A program made the position numbers and the translations under genes. From assembly GCA_025456345.1 (NCBI GenBank), contig JALOKU010000017.1, positions 1-46,785 of the forward strand: DNA of 46,785 bases. Reading direction: 5' to 3'. The notes beneath the pieces were generated by a model that made no database searches, was not told where the DNA came from, and saw only the letters and a program-made list of their open reading frames with translations. This DNA comes from Vicinamibacterales bacterium. GTDB lineage: Bacteria; Acidobacteriota; Vicinamibacteria; Vicinamibacterales; JAKQTR01. Positions 14,948 through 23,270 of this stretch are shown piece after piece. Each line of letters opens with the position of its first letter. Position 1 is the stretch's first letter.

Positions 14948-16270
14948 TTATCGGTTCCCTGGCATCAGGCGGTCGAAGGGGCCGAGGCGGGCGATGTCGT
15001 TGTACATCACCGTCACCATCAGCAGCATCAGCACCACGAATCCGGCCAGCATCAGGCGCTCCTTCATCTTCATGCTGAGGTCGCGCCGTACCAGGCCCTC
15101 GACGGCCATGATGAAGATGTGCCCGCCGTCCAGCACCGGGATGGGCAGCAGGTTCAGCAACCCCAGGTTGAGGCTGAGCATGGCCATGAAGCCAAACAGG
15201 GAAATCCAGCCTGCGGCGGCCGTGTCGCCCGACATCTGAGCGATCGCCACGGGCCCCATCAGCTGGCTCGGAGAGGTCTCGCGCGTTACGAGGCCCCGGA
15301 GCGTCTGCACGATGAGGCCGGCGAACTGGACGTTGCGTTCGAAGCTGAGTTTCGCTGCGCCGAGCAGGTTCGGCTGAACGGTCCGGAACGGGTCCAGGAT
15401 GCCGATGCCGATCAGGCCGATCTCGCCCTGCCGGCGGGGCGTCACCTGCACGTCGAGCGTCGCGCCGGCCCGCTGAACCGTCAGCGTAATCTGCTCGTCG
15501 GGGTGCTTCCGGATCTCGGCTGACAGCTGGCTCGAGAACACGATGGGATCCCCGTTGAGCGCCAGCACGACGTCGCCGACCTTCAGGCCGGCCTTCTCGG
15601 CGGGGTCGTTGGGCACGAGGGAGCGGATGCTCGGGTGCACCTTGGGCAGCACGCCGATGTCGCCGATCCGCATCTTCGTCTGCGCCTCGGGCTTCACGGT
15701 GAGGACGGTCTCCCGCCCCTCGCGCAGCAGGGTGATCTTCACGTCCCGGTCGGCGCGCCCGCCGATGGCGAGAAAGAAGTCCTCCCACGTGTTCGTGCGC
15801 TGGCTGCCGACCTTGACGATGCGGTCGCCTGGCTGGATGCCGCCCCGCTCGGCCGGCGATCCCTTGACGACAACGGCGACGTCGACAGGGTCGCTTTCGA
15901 AGATCGGCACCTGGGCGCCCTGGGCAAGGACCACCGTCATCAGCACGAAGGCGAGGACGATGTTCATCACCGGCCCGGCGATCAGGATGCGGAAGCGGTC
16001 CCACTTCGGCCGGGAGAGGAACTCGTCGGCGGCGCCGGTGTGCGGCTCGTCAGGGTTCTCGCCGGCCATCTTGACGTAGCCGCCGATGGGCAGCAGGGCG
16101 ACCGCGTACTCGGTCCCGCCGCGCGTGAACTTCAGCAGCTTCGGCCCCATCCCGATGCAGAACGTAATCACGCGGACGCCGAGCATCCGCGCCACGATGA
16201 AGTGCCCGAACTCGTGCACGAAGACCAGGACACCGAGGACGAACACGAAGGCCAGCAGCGAATGGAGCAA
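14948..16270 (-). CDS. rseP: Site-2 intramembrane zinc protease (RseP family)
   Basis: The 440-residue product has the zinc motif HEFGH (19-23) in the first membrane helix, two PDZ domains in the middle (GSPAERGGIQPGDRIV and DPAEKAGLKVGDVV), the C-terminal zinc ligand motif PIPVLDGGH and final membrane helices. RseP-type proteases cut anti-sigma factors or remnant signal peptides within the inner membrane. The start codon is TTG at 16270, preceded by AGAGGGA; the next in-frame ATG would remove the catalytic helix. It lies 15 nt downstream of dxr, the familiar uppS-cdsA-dxr-rseP order. Confidence 0.94.
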   Translation of the reverse strand: MLHSLLAFVFVLGVLVFVHEFGHFIVARMLGVRVITFCIGMGPKLLKFTRGGTEYAVALLPIGGYVKMAGENPDEPHTGAADEFLSRPKWDRFRILIAGPVMNIVLAFVLMTVVLAQGAQVPIFESDPVDVAVVVKGSPAERGGIQPGDRIVKVGSQRTNTWEDFFLAIGGRADRDVKITLLREGRETVLTVKPEAQTKMRIGDIGVLPKVHPSIRSLVPNDPAEKAGLKVGDVVLALNGDPIVFSSQLSAEIRKHPDEQITLTVQRAGATLDVQVTPRRQGEIGLIGIGILDPFRTVQPNLLGAAKLSFERNVQFAGLIVQTLRGLVTRETSPSQLMGPVAIAQMSGDTAAAGWISLFGFMAMLSLNLGLLNLLPIPVLDGGHIFIMAVEGLVRRDLSMKMKERLMLAGFVVLMLLMVTVMYNDIARLGPFDRLMPGNR

Positions 16271-16285
16271 GTGGTTCCCTCTGAA

Positions 16286-17467
16286 CTAATTGTAATCCCG
16301 GATGAGGGCCTGGGCGAACTCCCTGGCCCAGCGATCCACTCTTCGGACGTCATCCAGGGTCGTCACGTTCCCGGCGTCATTGGCGTCCATGGTGCACTCG
16401 ATGACCTCGACGATCGAGAGGAAACTGAGCTGCCCGCCCAGGAAGGCGGCCACGGCGACCTCGTTGGCCGAGTTCAGGACGACCGGCAGGCTCGAGTCCC
16501 CGCCCAGGGCGCGGTAGGCCAGGCCCAGGCACGGGAACCGCTTGTGATCCGGCGCGGCGAAGTCGAGCTGCCCGCAGCGCGCGAGATCCAGCAGCGGAAG
16601 CCCGCTGGTCCACCGCTCGGGGTAGGAGAACGCGTACTGGATGGGCAGCCGCATGTCGGTGGGGCCGAGCTGCGCAATGATCGACCCGTCGCGCAGCTCG
16701 ACCATCGAGTGCACGACCGACTGCGGGTGGATCACGACGTCGATCTGCCTGGGCCCGACGCCGAACAGCCAGCGGGCCTCGATGACTTCGAGGCCCTTGT
16801 TCATCAGCGTGGCCGAGTCGATCGTGATCTTCCGCCCCATGCGCCACGTCGGGTGGCGCAACGCGTCCTCCGGCCCGACTTTCTTCAACTCGGCGGCCGA
16901 GTGGCTCCGGAACGGCCCGCCGGACGCGGTCAGGATGAGCCGGTTGATCTCCGCGTGGCTTCGCCCGTGCAGGCACTGGTGAATGGCGTTGTGCTCGCTG
17001 TCCACCGGCAGGATCGCCACACCCTTCCGCTCGGCCGCCGCCGTCACGATCGCGCCGGCCATGACGAGCACTTCCTTGTTGGCCAGCGCGATCGTCTTGC
17101 CGGCCTCGATGGCGGCCAGCACGGCCTCCAGGGCGGCGGTCCCCGACGAGGCGCAGAGCAGAATGTCGACGTCGGGATGGGTGGCGACCGCCACGAGCCC
17201 CTCGGCCCCGGCCAGCAGGCGCGGCTGCGGAGCGCCGGCCAGGTGCGCGCGGACCGTGTCGAGGGCGTGCGGCGTGGCCATGGCCGCCACGCGCGGACGC
17301 GTCTGCACGATCTGGCCCGCCAGGAGGTTCGCGTTCGATCCGGCGGCCAGGCCGACCACCTCGAGGCGGTCCGCGTGCGCTTCGACGACGGACAACGCGC
17401 TGCGGCCGATCGACCCGGTCGATCCCAGGATGGCGATTCTCCGCTTCGCCGAGGGACGCGTCGTCAT
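16286..17467 (-). CDS. dxr: 1-deoxy-D-xylulose 5-phosphate reductoisomerase
   Basis: The product (393 residues) catalyses the NADPH-dependent rearrangement and reduction of DXP to MEP in non-mevalonate isoprenoid synthesis. The NADPH motif ILGSTGSIGRSALSVVE is at the N-terminus, with NKEVLVMAG, PVDSEHNAIHQCL (metal/substrate site), TASGGPF and HPQSVVHSMVE all intact. The ATG at 17467 overlaps the cdsA stop (ATGA), implying translational coupling. Length is normal for the family. The frame remains open far upstream through cdsA, but only this part is protein-like. Confidence 0.96.
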   Translation of the reverse strand: MTTRPSAKRRIAILGSTGSIGRSALSVVEAHADRLEVVGLAAGSNANLLAGQIVQTRPRVAAMATPHALDTVRAHLAGAPQPRLLAGAEGLVAVATHPDVDILLCASSGTAALEAVLAAIEAGKTIALANKEVLVMAGAIVTAAAERKGVAILPVDSEHNAIHQCLHGRSHAEINRLILTASGGPFRSHSAAELKKVGPEDALRHPTWRMGRKITIDSATLMNKGLEVIEARWLFGVGPRQIDVVIHPQSVVHSMVELRDGSIIAQLGPTDMRLPIQYAFSYPERWTSGLPLLDLARCGQLDFAAPDHKRFPCLGLAYRALGGDSSLPVVLNSANEVAVAAFLGGQLSFLSIVEVIECTMDANDAGNVTTLDDVRRVDRWAREFAQALIRDYN

Positions 17468-18249
17468 GTCAGCAGCGCCAGGATGAGGTAGTAGCCGGGG
17501 ATGACAAACAGCAGCGCGTCGATCCGGTCGAGCACGCCGCCGTGGCCGGGAATGAGCGCCGAGCTGTCCTTGACGTTCGCGCTGCGCTTCAGCAGCGACT
17601 CGAAGAGGTCGCCCGCGATGCCCAGGGCCACCAGCGCCGCACCCGCCGCCGCGAGCACGGGCACGCTCACAAGCGGAAGCCAGACCCGGCCGATGCCCAC
17701 CATGGCGGCCACGCCCGCGACGAATCCGCCGACGGCGCCCTCGACGCTCTTCTTCGGGCTGATCGCGGGCGCCAGGCGTCGCCGCCCGAACGTCGAGCCC
17801 ACGTAGAACTGCGCGGTGTCGGAGATCCAGACCACCAGCAGGCCGAGCAGAAGCACCTCGCGGCCCCACGCGTCGCGAATCACGGCCGCGAGCGCGAGCG
17901 GCACGGCGAGATAGACGACCGGGAACACCGCCGCCGCCGCCGCCGCCGGCACATCGGGCGCCGGCTTCCGCGTGGCGAGCACCACGAGGAGCAGCCCGAG
18001 CAGGGTGCCGACGAGCAGGAACCCGCTCGTCGCGCCAGGGCCGGCCACGGCAACGCCGGCGGCGAGCGCACCCGCAATGGCGGCGGCGCGGGACATCCCC
18101 ACGCCCGCGAGCAGCATGAGGTCGGTCAACTCGATGCACGCCGCCACGAGGATGATGCCGAGGACGAGCAGGAACACGGCCGGCGGCGCGTACCAGATCG
18201 CCCCCAGCATGCCCAGGATCATCACGAGACCGCTCAGCAGTCGGGTCAC
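17464..18249 (-). CDS. cdsA: Phosphatidate cytidylyltransferase
   Basis: The 261-residue polytopic membrane protein makes CDP-diacylglycerol from phosphatidate and CTP, the entry to phospholipid synthesis. Roughly eight hydrophobic helices are followed by the diagnostic ISPKKSVEGAVGGFVAGV and the C-terminal signature GDLFESLLKRSANVKDSS followed by PGHGGVLDRIDALLF. It starts at a GTG at 18249 that overlaps the uppS stop (GTGA) and ends in an ATGA overlap with dxr, so it is coupled at both ends. An N-terminal extension of the open frame to 18606 is Arg/Pro/His-rich and is a shadow of uppS. Confidence 0.94.
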   Translation of the reverse strand: MTRLLSGLVMILGMLGAIWYAPPAVFLLVLGIILVAACIELTDLMLLAGVGMSRAAAIAGALAAGVAVAGPGATSGFLLVGTLLGLLLVVLATRKPAPDVPAAAAAAVFPVVYLAVPLALAAVIRDAWGREVLLLGLLVVWISDTAQFYVGSTFGRRRLAPAISPKKSVEGAVGGFVAGVAAMVGIGRVWLPLVSVPVLAAAGAALVALGIAGDLFESLLKRSANVKDSSALIPGHGGVLDRIDALLFVIPGYYLILALLT

Positions 18250-19037
18250 GTGGCGCCGCGGCCCTGCGCGAGGGGCTTGATGCCGCCGAAGCGGCGGTCC
18301 CGTGTCTGGTAGTCGAGCACCGCCTCGAGGAGGTGGCGGCAGCGGAAGTCGGGCCACAGCACGTCGGTGACGTGAATCTCCGCGTAGGCGATCTGCCACA
18401 GCAGGAAGTTGCTGACGCGCAACTCGCCGCTCGTGCGTATGAGCAGATCGGGGTCGGGCTGGCCCGCGGTGTAGAGCAGCTCGCCGAACCGCTGCTCGTC
18501 GAGGCTGCCGGGGTCGAGGCCGAGCTCGATGGCCCGGCGCGCCGCGTCGACGATCTCGGCGCGGCCGCTGTAGTTGAGCGCGATGTTGAACAGCATGCCC
18601 TGGCACGACGCCGTGGCATCGCGCGCGCGGGCGAGTTCCCGCTGGATGTCCCGCGAGAGCCCCTCCAGCCGCCCGATGACCTGGAAACGGATGTCGTTCT
18701 TGAGCAGCGTCCCGAGCTCGAGCCTCAGGTAACGCTTCAAGAGCCGCATCAGCGTCATCACCTCGAGCTGCGGCCGCTTCCAGTTCTCCGCCGAGAACGC
18801 GTAGAGCGTCAGGACGCGGATGCCGAGCCGCGCCGACGACTCGACCGCGTCGCGCACGGCTTCGACGCCGGCCTGGTGGCCGCGCACCCGCGGCAGGTGC
18901 CGCGTCGCCGCCCAGCGGCCGTTGCCGTCCATGATGATGGCGATGTGGGCGGGAAGCCTGGCCGGATTGATCCGCCGCGCCAGCGCCTCTTCTGGCGAAC
19001 CCGGTTCGATCGACGCCAGGAGCTTCTCAAGCGCCAT
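18246..19037 (-). CDS. uppS: Undecaprenyl (polyprenyl) diphosphate synthase
   Basis: The 263-residue cis-prenyltransferase builds the C55 lipid carrier for peptidoglycan and surface glycans. Hallmarks are HIAIIMDGNGRWA (catalytic Asp), HQAGVEAVRD, LTLYAFSAENWKRP, NIALNYSGRAEI and the C-terminal DLLIRTSGELRVSNFLLWQ. The ATG at 19037 has AGGTGA 7 nt upstream; a longer frame to 19067 adds ten unsupported residues. It begins 66 nt after truA and its stop overlaps cdsA. Confidence 0.96.
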   Translation of the reverse strand: MALEKLLASIEPGSPEEALARRINPARLPAHIAIIMDGNGRWAATRHLPRVRGHQAGVEAVRDAVESSARLGIRVLTLYAFSAENWKRPQLEVMTLMRLLKRYLRLELGTLLKNDIRFQVIGRLEGLSRDIQRELARARDATASCQGMLFNIALNYSGRAEIVDAARRAIELGLDPGSLDEQRFGELLYTAGQPDPDLLIRTSGELRVSNFLLWQIAYAEIHVTDVLWPDFRCRHLLEAVLDYQTRDRRFGGIKPLAQGRGAT

Positions 19038-19103
19038 GCGGTTCACCTGGGGCACGCAAGGGCCCATGATACAGGCTTCGCGCGAGACGCGCTACCGCCG
19101 GCC

Positions 19104-19901
19104 CTACAGGTAAATGACGCGCACCAGCACGAGCCCGTGTGCCGGCGCGGTGGCGCCCGACGCCGTGCGGTCGCGCGAGTCCAGGAGCGCCTCCACCGAC
19201 GCCTCGGCCCGCCGCCGTTCGCCCACCTCCACGAGCGTGCCCACGACGGCGCGCACCATGTGCCTGAGGAAGCCGTCCGCCTCGAGCCGCACCACGATGA
19301 GCCTGTCACCTGCGCCGGACCCGGCACCCGGGCCGGGGTCCCCCGCCACGCCCGCCCAGGGCGCGCGCGCCTCGGCCCGCGCGCAGGTGACCGTGCGCAC
19401 CGCCGACCTGACGCCGCCGCCGGTCGACTGGAACGCGGAGAAATCGTGCGTCCCCTCGAGCCGCCGCACGGCCAGATCCATAGCGTCCACGTCCAGCGGC
19501 CGCGGCACGTGCCAGCTCCACGCCCTGGCAAACGGCGGCTGCACGTCGCCCTGCCAGATGCGGTACTCGTAGGCCTTGCCGGCCGCGCTGTACCGCGCGT
19601 GAAAACCCGCCGCGGCGTCCTCAACCGCCACGACGCGGACATCGCCGGGCAGCATGGCGTTCAGGGCGCGCCGGATCACCGCCGCGTCGTGCGCGGTGGC
19701 GACGCGCGCCGACGCCACCTGCCCCAGCGCATGCACGCCCGCATCGGTCCGGCCGGCGCCGTGGACAACGACAGGGGCGCCCTCGATGCGCGCGAGGGCA
19801 TGCTCCAGCAGGCCCTGAATCGACACGCCCTCGGCCTGCCGCTGCCAGCCGACGTAGGAGGTGCCGTCGTAGGCGATCGTCAGCTTGAGGACACGTTCCA
19901 T
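19104..19901 (-). CDS. truA: tRNA pseudouridine(38-40) synthase TruA
   Basis: The 265-residue product modifies uridines 38-40 in the tRNA anticodon arm. Visible are LKLTIAYDGTSYVGWQRQ, the catalytic-Asp motif GAGRTDAGVHALGQVA, FHARYSAAGKAYEYRI and FLRHMVRAVVGTLVEVG. A Gly/Pro/Ala-rich insertion (around residues 184-200, GDPGPGAGSGAGD) interrupts the C-terminal domain and looks like a flexible loop. It is separated from pyrE upstream by a heptamer-repeat element, and leads into uppS. Confidence 0.94.
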   Translation of the reverse strand: MERVLKLTIAYDGTSYVGWQRQAEGVSIQGLLEHALARIEGAPVVVHGAGRTDAGVHALGQVASARVATAHDAAVIRRALNAMLPGDVRVVAVEDAAAGFHARYSAAGKAYEYRIWQGDVQPPFARAWSWHVPRPLDVDAMDLAVRRLEGTHDFSAFQSTGGGVRSAVRTVTCARAEARAPWAGVAGDPGPGAGSGAGDRLIVVRLEADGFLRHMVRAVVGTLVEVGERRRAEASVEALLDSRDRTASGATAPAHGLVLVRVIYL

Positions 19902-19923
19902 GGCGCTGGCTGCCTCGTCGTGT

Positions 19924-20034
19924 CAGAAGCAAGAAGCCAGAAGAAGTCGCGCTGCATATGGGGGTCTGCTTCTTGCTTCTTGCTTCTTACTTCTTGCTTC
20001 TTGCTTCTTGCTTCTTACTTCTTCTCGCCCCGTG
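19924..20034. repeat. Heptamer-repeat inverted element overlapping the end of pyrE (AGAAGC type)
   Basis: The left arm (19924-19946) is AGAAGCA/AGAAGCC-type repeats and the longer right arm (about 19966-20034) is a run of TTGCTTC/TTACTTC heptads, the reverse complement. A ~20-nt core separates them. The right arm contains the pyrE stop codon (20015-20017) and encodes its last residues. Confidence 0.8.
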
Positions 20035-20605
20035 ATCCCGGCTTCACCACCGGGTCCCCCGCCGCGCAGAACGGGCAGTCTTCCGGCTTGTAGGTCGGCG
20101 GCGTGAGTGCCGCCAGCGCCGCGAACGGCACGTCCACGGGCGAGACCGAGCCGCTCCGGTTGATGACCGCGGCGGCCGCCACGACCGCGGCGCCCTTCTG
20201 TCTTGCGACCTCCATCGTCTCGCGCGTGGACCCGCCGGTCGTCACGACATCCTCCACGATGACGACGCGATCGGCGGGGCCAAGGTCGAATCCCCGGCGC
20301 AGCGTGAGCACGCCTTCCGCGCGCTCGGCGAAGATCGCCCGCACGCCCAGCGCGCGCGCCACCTCGTGGCCGATGATCAGCCCGCCGAGAGCGGGCGACA
20401 GGACGGCCGTCGGCTTGACGTCGCCGAGCCGGGCCGAGAGCGCCGCGCCCAGGGCCCGCCCGAGGGCCTCGGCCTCAGCCGGGTGCTGCAGCACGAGCGC
20501 GCACTGCAGGTAGTTCGGGCTGTGAAGGCCGGACGAGAGGCGGAAGTGCCCCTCGAGCAGCGCGCCCAGCTGCGTGAACCGATCCAGCACGTCCTTCGAG
20601 GTCAT
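20015..20605 (-). CDS. pyrE: Orotate phosphoribosyltransferase (Thermus-type)
   Basis: The product (196 residues) converts orotate and PRPP to OMP, the fifth step of UMP synthesis. The PRPP loop is VVIVEDVVTTGGST, and the C-terminus has the CPFCAAGDPVVKPGSR motif characteristic of the Thermus-type subfamily. The second of two ATGs (20605) is preferred because GGAG lies 7 nt upstream of it but only 1 nt from the first (20611). The final Gly-Glu-Lys-Lys and stop are supplied by a heptamer repeat. A second, more divergent pyrE-like gene lies at 27840 in the pyrR operon, so this one may be the main or an alternative enzyme. It follows the S9 peptidase by 22 nt. Confidence 0.92.
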   Translation of the reverse strand: MTSKDVLDRFTQLGALLEGHFRLSSGLHSPNYLQCALVLQHPAEAEALGRALGAALSARLGDVKPTAVLSPALGGLIIGHEVARALGVRAIFAERAEGVLTLRRGFDLGPADRVVIVEDVVTTGGSTRETMEVARQKGAAVVAAAAVINRSGSVSPVDVPFAALAALTPPTYKPEDCPFCAAGDPVVKPGSRGEKK

Positions 20606-20627
20606 CGTCATGCTCCGGGGTGAGGCG

Positions 20628-23027
20628 TCAGCGGGCTTTCGCGCGCGACGGCGGCGCCAGCCGCAGGTGGGTGTCGAAGAGCCTGAGAATGCGCTTGTAC
20701 TGGTCGGCCCAGCTGGTCTCCTGCTCGAAGCCGTGGTTCTCGACGGGGTACACCGCCAGCTCCCAGTTGGTCTTGCGCAGTTCGATGAGGCGCTGCGCGA
20801 GGCGGATGGAGTCCTGCGCGTGCACGTTGGTGTCGACCAGCCCGTGGCAGATGAGCAGGGCGCCCTTCAGCCCGTCGGCGAAATAGATCGGCGAGCTCTG
20901 CTTGTACGCCGCGGGGTCGTCCTGCGGCTCGTTGAGGATGCTGCCCGAGTAGCCGTGGTTGTAGTGGGCCCAGTCGGTGACGGGGCGCAGGGCGGCGCCG
21001 GCGGCGAACGTGTCGGGCGAGGTGAACAGCGCCATCAGCGTGATGAACCCGCCGTAGCTGCCGCCGTAGACGCCGATGCGCTTCGGGTCGACGCGCTGGC
21101 GGTCGACCAGGTACTTCGCCCCGTCCACGATGTCGTCGAGGTCCTTGCCGCCCATGTGGCGGTAGATCGCCGTGCGCCAGTCGCGCCCGTAGCCGGCGCT
21201 GGCCCGGTAGTCGGCGTCGAGCACCACGTAGCCGAGCGATGCCAGCAGGTTGTGGAACATGTACTCACGGTAGTACGTGGACCAGAACCTGTGCGCGTTC
21301 TGCAGGTAACCGGCGCCGTGCACGAAGATGACTGCAGGCCGGGTGCGATCGCGCGCAGCCCCGATCATCTCCGGCGTGTAGAGGCGCGCATGGACGTCCT
21401 TGCCGTCGCGCGCCTTGTAGGTGATGACCTCGGGCTCGATCCAGCGGAAGGTCCGCCATGCGTCGGTAGGCGACGTGGTCACCTGCTGGACCGGGGCGCC
21501 GGCCCTGTTCGGCATGACGAAGACCTCGGGCGGCCTGGCCGCCGACGACTGGATGAACGCGATCATCGAGCCGTCCGGCGACACCTCGCCGATGTTCGAT
21601 CCCGCCATCTCCGTCAGCCTGGTACGGGGCCCGCCGCCGGCCGGCATTTCGTAGATGTGCCGCTCGCCCGGGTGGACCTCGCTGGTCACCAGGTAGAACT
21701 TCGTCTTGTCGCGCGCGAGCTCCGCCGACGTGAGTTCGAACGCGCCCGACGTGCGCTGCGCCGGGGCGGCCCCCGGCTGCGCCGCGTCGACGACATAGAG
21801 GTGCATGTAGCCGTCGCGCTCGGAGAGGAACCAGAGGCTCTGGCCGTCGGGCATCCAGCCCATGCCTCCCCCGCCGAACGGTCCGCCGCCGCCCTCGCGG
21901 ATCCACGCGTCGTCGTGGAGCGCGTCGATGACGCGGGCCTTGCCGGATTCCGGGTCGAGGGCCACGATCCAGCGGTCCTTGAAATCCGCGGATCTCGCGG
22001 TCGCGACCACCAGGCGGCCGTCGGGCGACACCATCGGCGCCGACCAGCGCACGTCGCGGGGTTCGTCCTTGCCCTGGACCTTCGCGGTCCCGGCGAACGA
22101 CGCGTCGGCCCAGACGCTCGTGCGGGTCTTCAGGTTGAGCACCGCGAGCCGCTGGCGGCCCTGGACGTCGCCGACCTTCGACCTCGAGGGGATGTCCTCG
22201 GTGTAGCCCGACTCGGTCACGTAGTTGGGGACCACCGCGTTCTTGGCCTCGGCCCGTTCGGCCACCAGCAGGAACACCCACCTTTCCGACGGATGGAGCG
22301 TGAACTGGGCCACGCTCTGGCGCTCGGTGATCTCGAATTCCGGAAGCGAGTCCTTCTTGCGCGTCTCCTCGCCGGCCTTCCGCTGCTCCACCGCGTCCCG
22401 GGTCGCCTGCAGCAGCGCCGCTTCCTGCTCGCGCACGAACTTCTGGCTGTCGGTGTCGCGCGTCTCGCGCCGCCTGGGCTTCACGTCGGTGAGCTGCTCG
22501 ATCGAGCCGCCCGCGAGCGGGATGATGAACAGGTTGTTCTGCGAGACGAAGGTGACCGCCGTGTCGTGGCGCGCCCATCGCGGGCCGGATTCCGGCGCCG
22601 TCGTCCGGGTCACCTGCTGGCGCGTGCGGGCCACCGTGTCGAGGACGACGATGTCGCCGCCGTCGGCGAACACGACCCGGCGGCGCGCCTCGTCCCACGC
22701 GCCGCCGACCGGCGGGGCGAGCTTTCGCTCCTCGTCGGTCAGCCGCCGGGGGGTGGTCGTGTGCTGCGACAGCACGTAGGTCGCGCCGTCCTTCTCGCCG
22801 GGCTTGCGCCACTCGAAGAAGAGGTCACGGGAGTCGCCGGACCATCGCAGGCCTGACGGCGGATAGCCCACCAGGCCCGGGCCGCGCATGATGCTGTCGA
22901 CCGTCAGGGTCAGTTTGCCCGGTGCGGCGCCCGCGCCGCCGCCAGGCGGCGCGGGCGGCTGGGCGGAGAGGGTCACCACCGCGAGAATCGGGAGGAGCAG
23001 GGCCGGCGCCGGCGACGGGATTCTCAT
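20628..23027 (-). CDS. Secreted S9-family prolyl oligopeptidase / dipeptidyl-peptidase IV-like
   Basis: The 799-residue product has a signal peptide (~1-22), an N-terminal beta-propeller-like region with repeated WSGD/SPDG blades, and a C-terminal alpha/beta-hydrolase domain. The catalytic triad is visible: Ser in YGGSYGGFITL, Asp in HGLVDTNVH and His in VENHGFEQ. This is the arrangement of DPP-IV/S9B-C peptidases that trim peptides, often Xaa-Pro, in the periplasm. Such secreted peptidases are abundant in Acidobacteria and suggest protein scavenging. It is divergent from tolC; a TATACT on the minus strand at 23164-23159 is a possible -10 but without a good -35. Its link to pyrE downstream is probably positional only. 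Confidence 0.92.
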   Translation of the reverse strand: MRIPSPAPALLLPILAVVTLSAQPPAPPGGGAGAAPGKLTLTVDSIMRGPGLVGYPPSGLRWSGDSRDLFFEWRKPGEKDGATYVLSQHTTTPRRLTDEERKLAPPVGGAWDEARRRVVFADGGDIVVLDTVARTRQQVTRTTAPESGPRWARHDTAVTFVSQNNLFIIPLAGGSIEQLTDVKPRRRETRDTDSQKFVREQEAALLQATRDAVEQRKAGEETRKKDSLPEFEITERQSVAQFTLHPSERWVFLLVAERAEAKNAVVPNYVTESGYTEDIPSRSKVGDVQGRQRLAVLNLKTRTSVWADASFAGTAKVQGKDEPRDVRWSAPMVSPDGRLVVATARSADFKDRWIVALDPESGKARVIDALHDDAWIREGGGGPFGGGGMGWMPDGQSLWFLSERDGYMHLYVVDAAQPGAAPAQRTSGAFELTSAELARDKTKFYLVTSEVHPGERHIYEMPAGGGPRTRLTEMAGSNIGEVSPDGSMIAFIQSSAARPPEVFVMPNRAGAPVQQVTTSPTDAWRTFRWIEPEVITYKARDGKDVHARLYTPEMIGAARDRTRPAVIFVHGAGYLQNAHRFWSTYYREYMFHNLLASLGYVVLDADYRASAGYGRDWRTAIYRHMGGKDLDDIVDGAKYLVDRQRVDPKRIGVYGGSYGGFITLMALFTSPDTFAAGAALRPVTDWAHYNHGYSGSILNEPQDDPAAYKQSSPIYFADGLKGALLICHGLVDTNVHAQDSIRLAQRLIELRKTNWELAVYPVENHGFEQETSWADQYKRILRLFDTHLRLAPPSRAKAR

Positions 23028-23270
23028 AGACGGGCAACCTCGACGCGAGGATGGCAGAGGACTTGCAGCCAGGCCAGCGGCGCGCGCGCTGGCGCGGGAC
23101 GGCCGACGGCGCCCGCGTCACCGGAACCGACGCCGGCAGCGCAAGCGGGTTCCGCGTTAGTATAACCGCAGGGGATTGGCTGAACCGCTCTCCGTCAGGT
23201 CTCGTCTATAGATCTCAGGACCGGCGCGCGCCGCCCTTGGTCCTGGGTTTCAGCCGTGGAGCAGATGGCA

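Noticed and set aside
15635-17491. 618-codon plus-strand frame over rseP and dxr
   Set aside because: Compositional shadow of well-identified minus-strand genes.
19924-20034. CRISPR array
   Set aside because: The repeats have a 7-nt period with no spacers and form inverted arms; no cas genes nearby.
18333-23000. Long plus-strand frames over uppS, truA, pyrE and the S9 peptidase (586 and 760 codons)
   Set aside because: No domain or motif; Arg/Pro/Val/His-rich antisense frames.
23159-23212. Divergent promoters between the S9 peptidase and tolC
   Set aside because: TATACT (minus) and TATAGA (plus) occur, but no -35 box at acceptable spacing for either; not listed as features.
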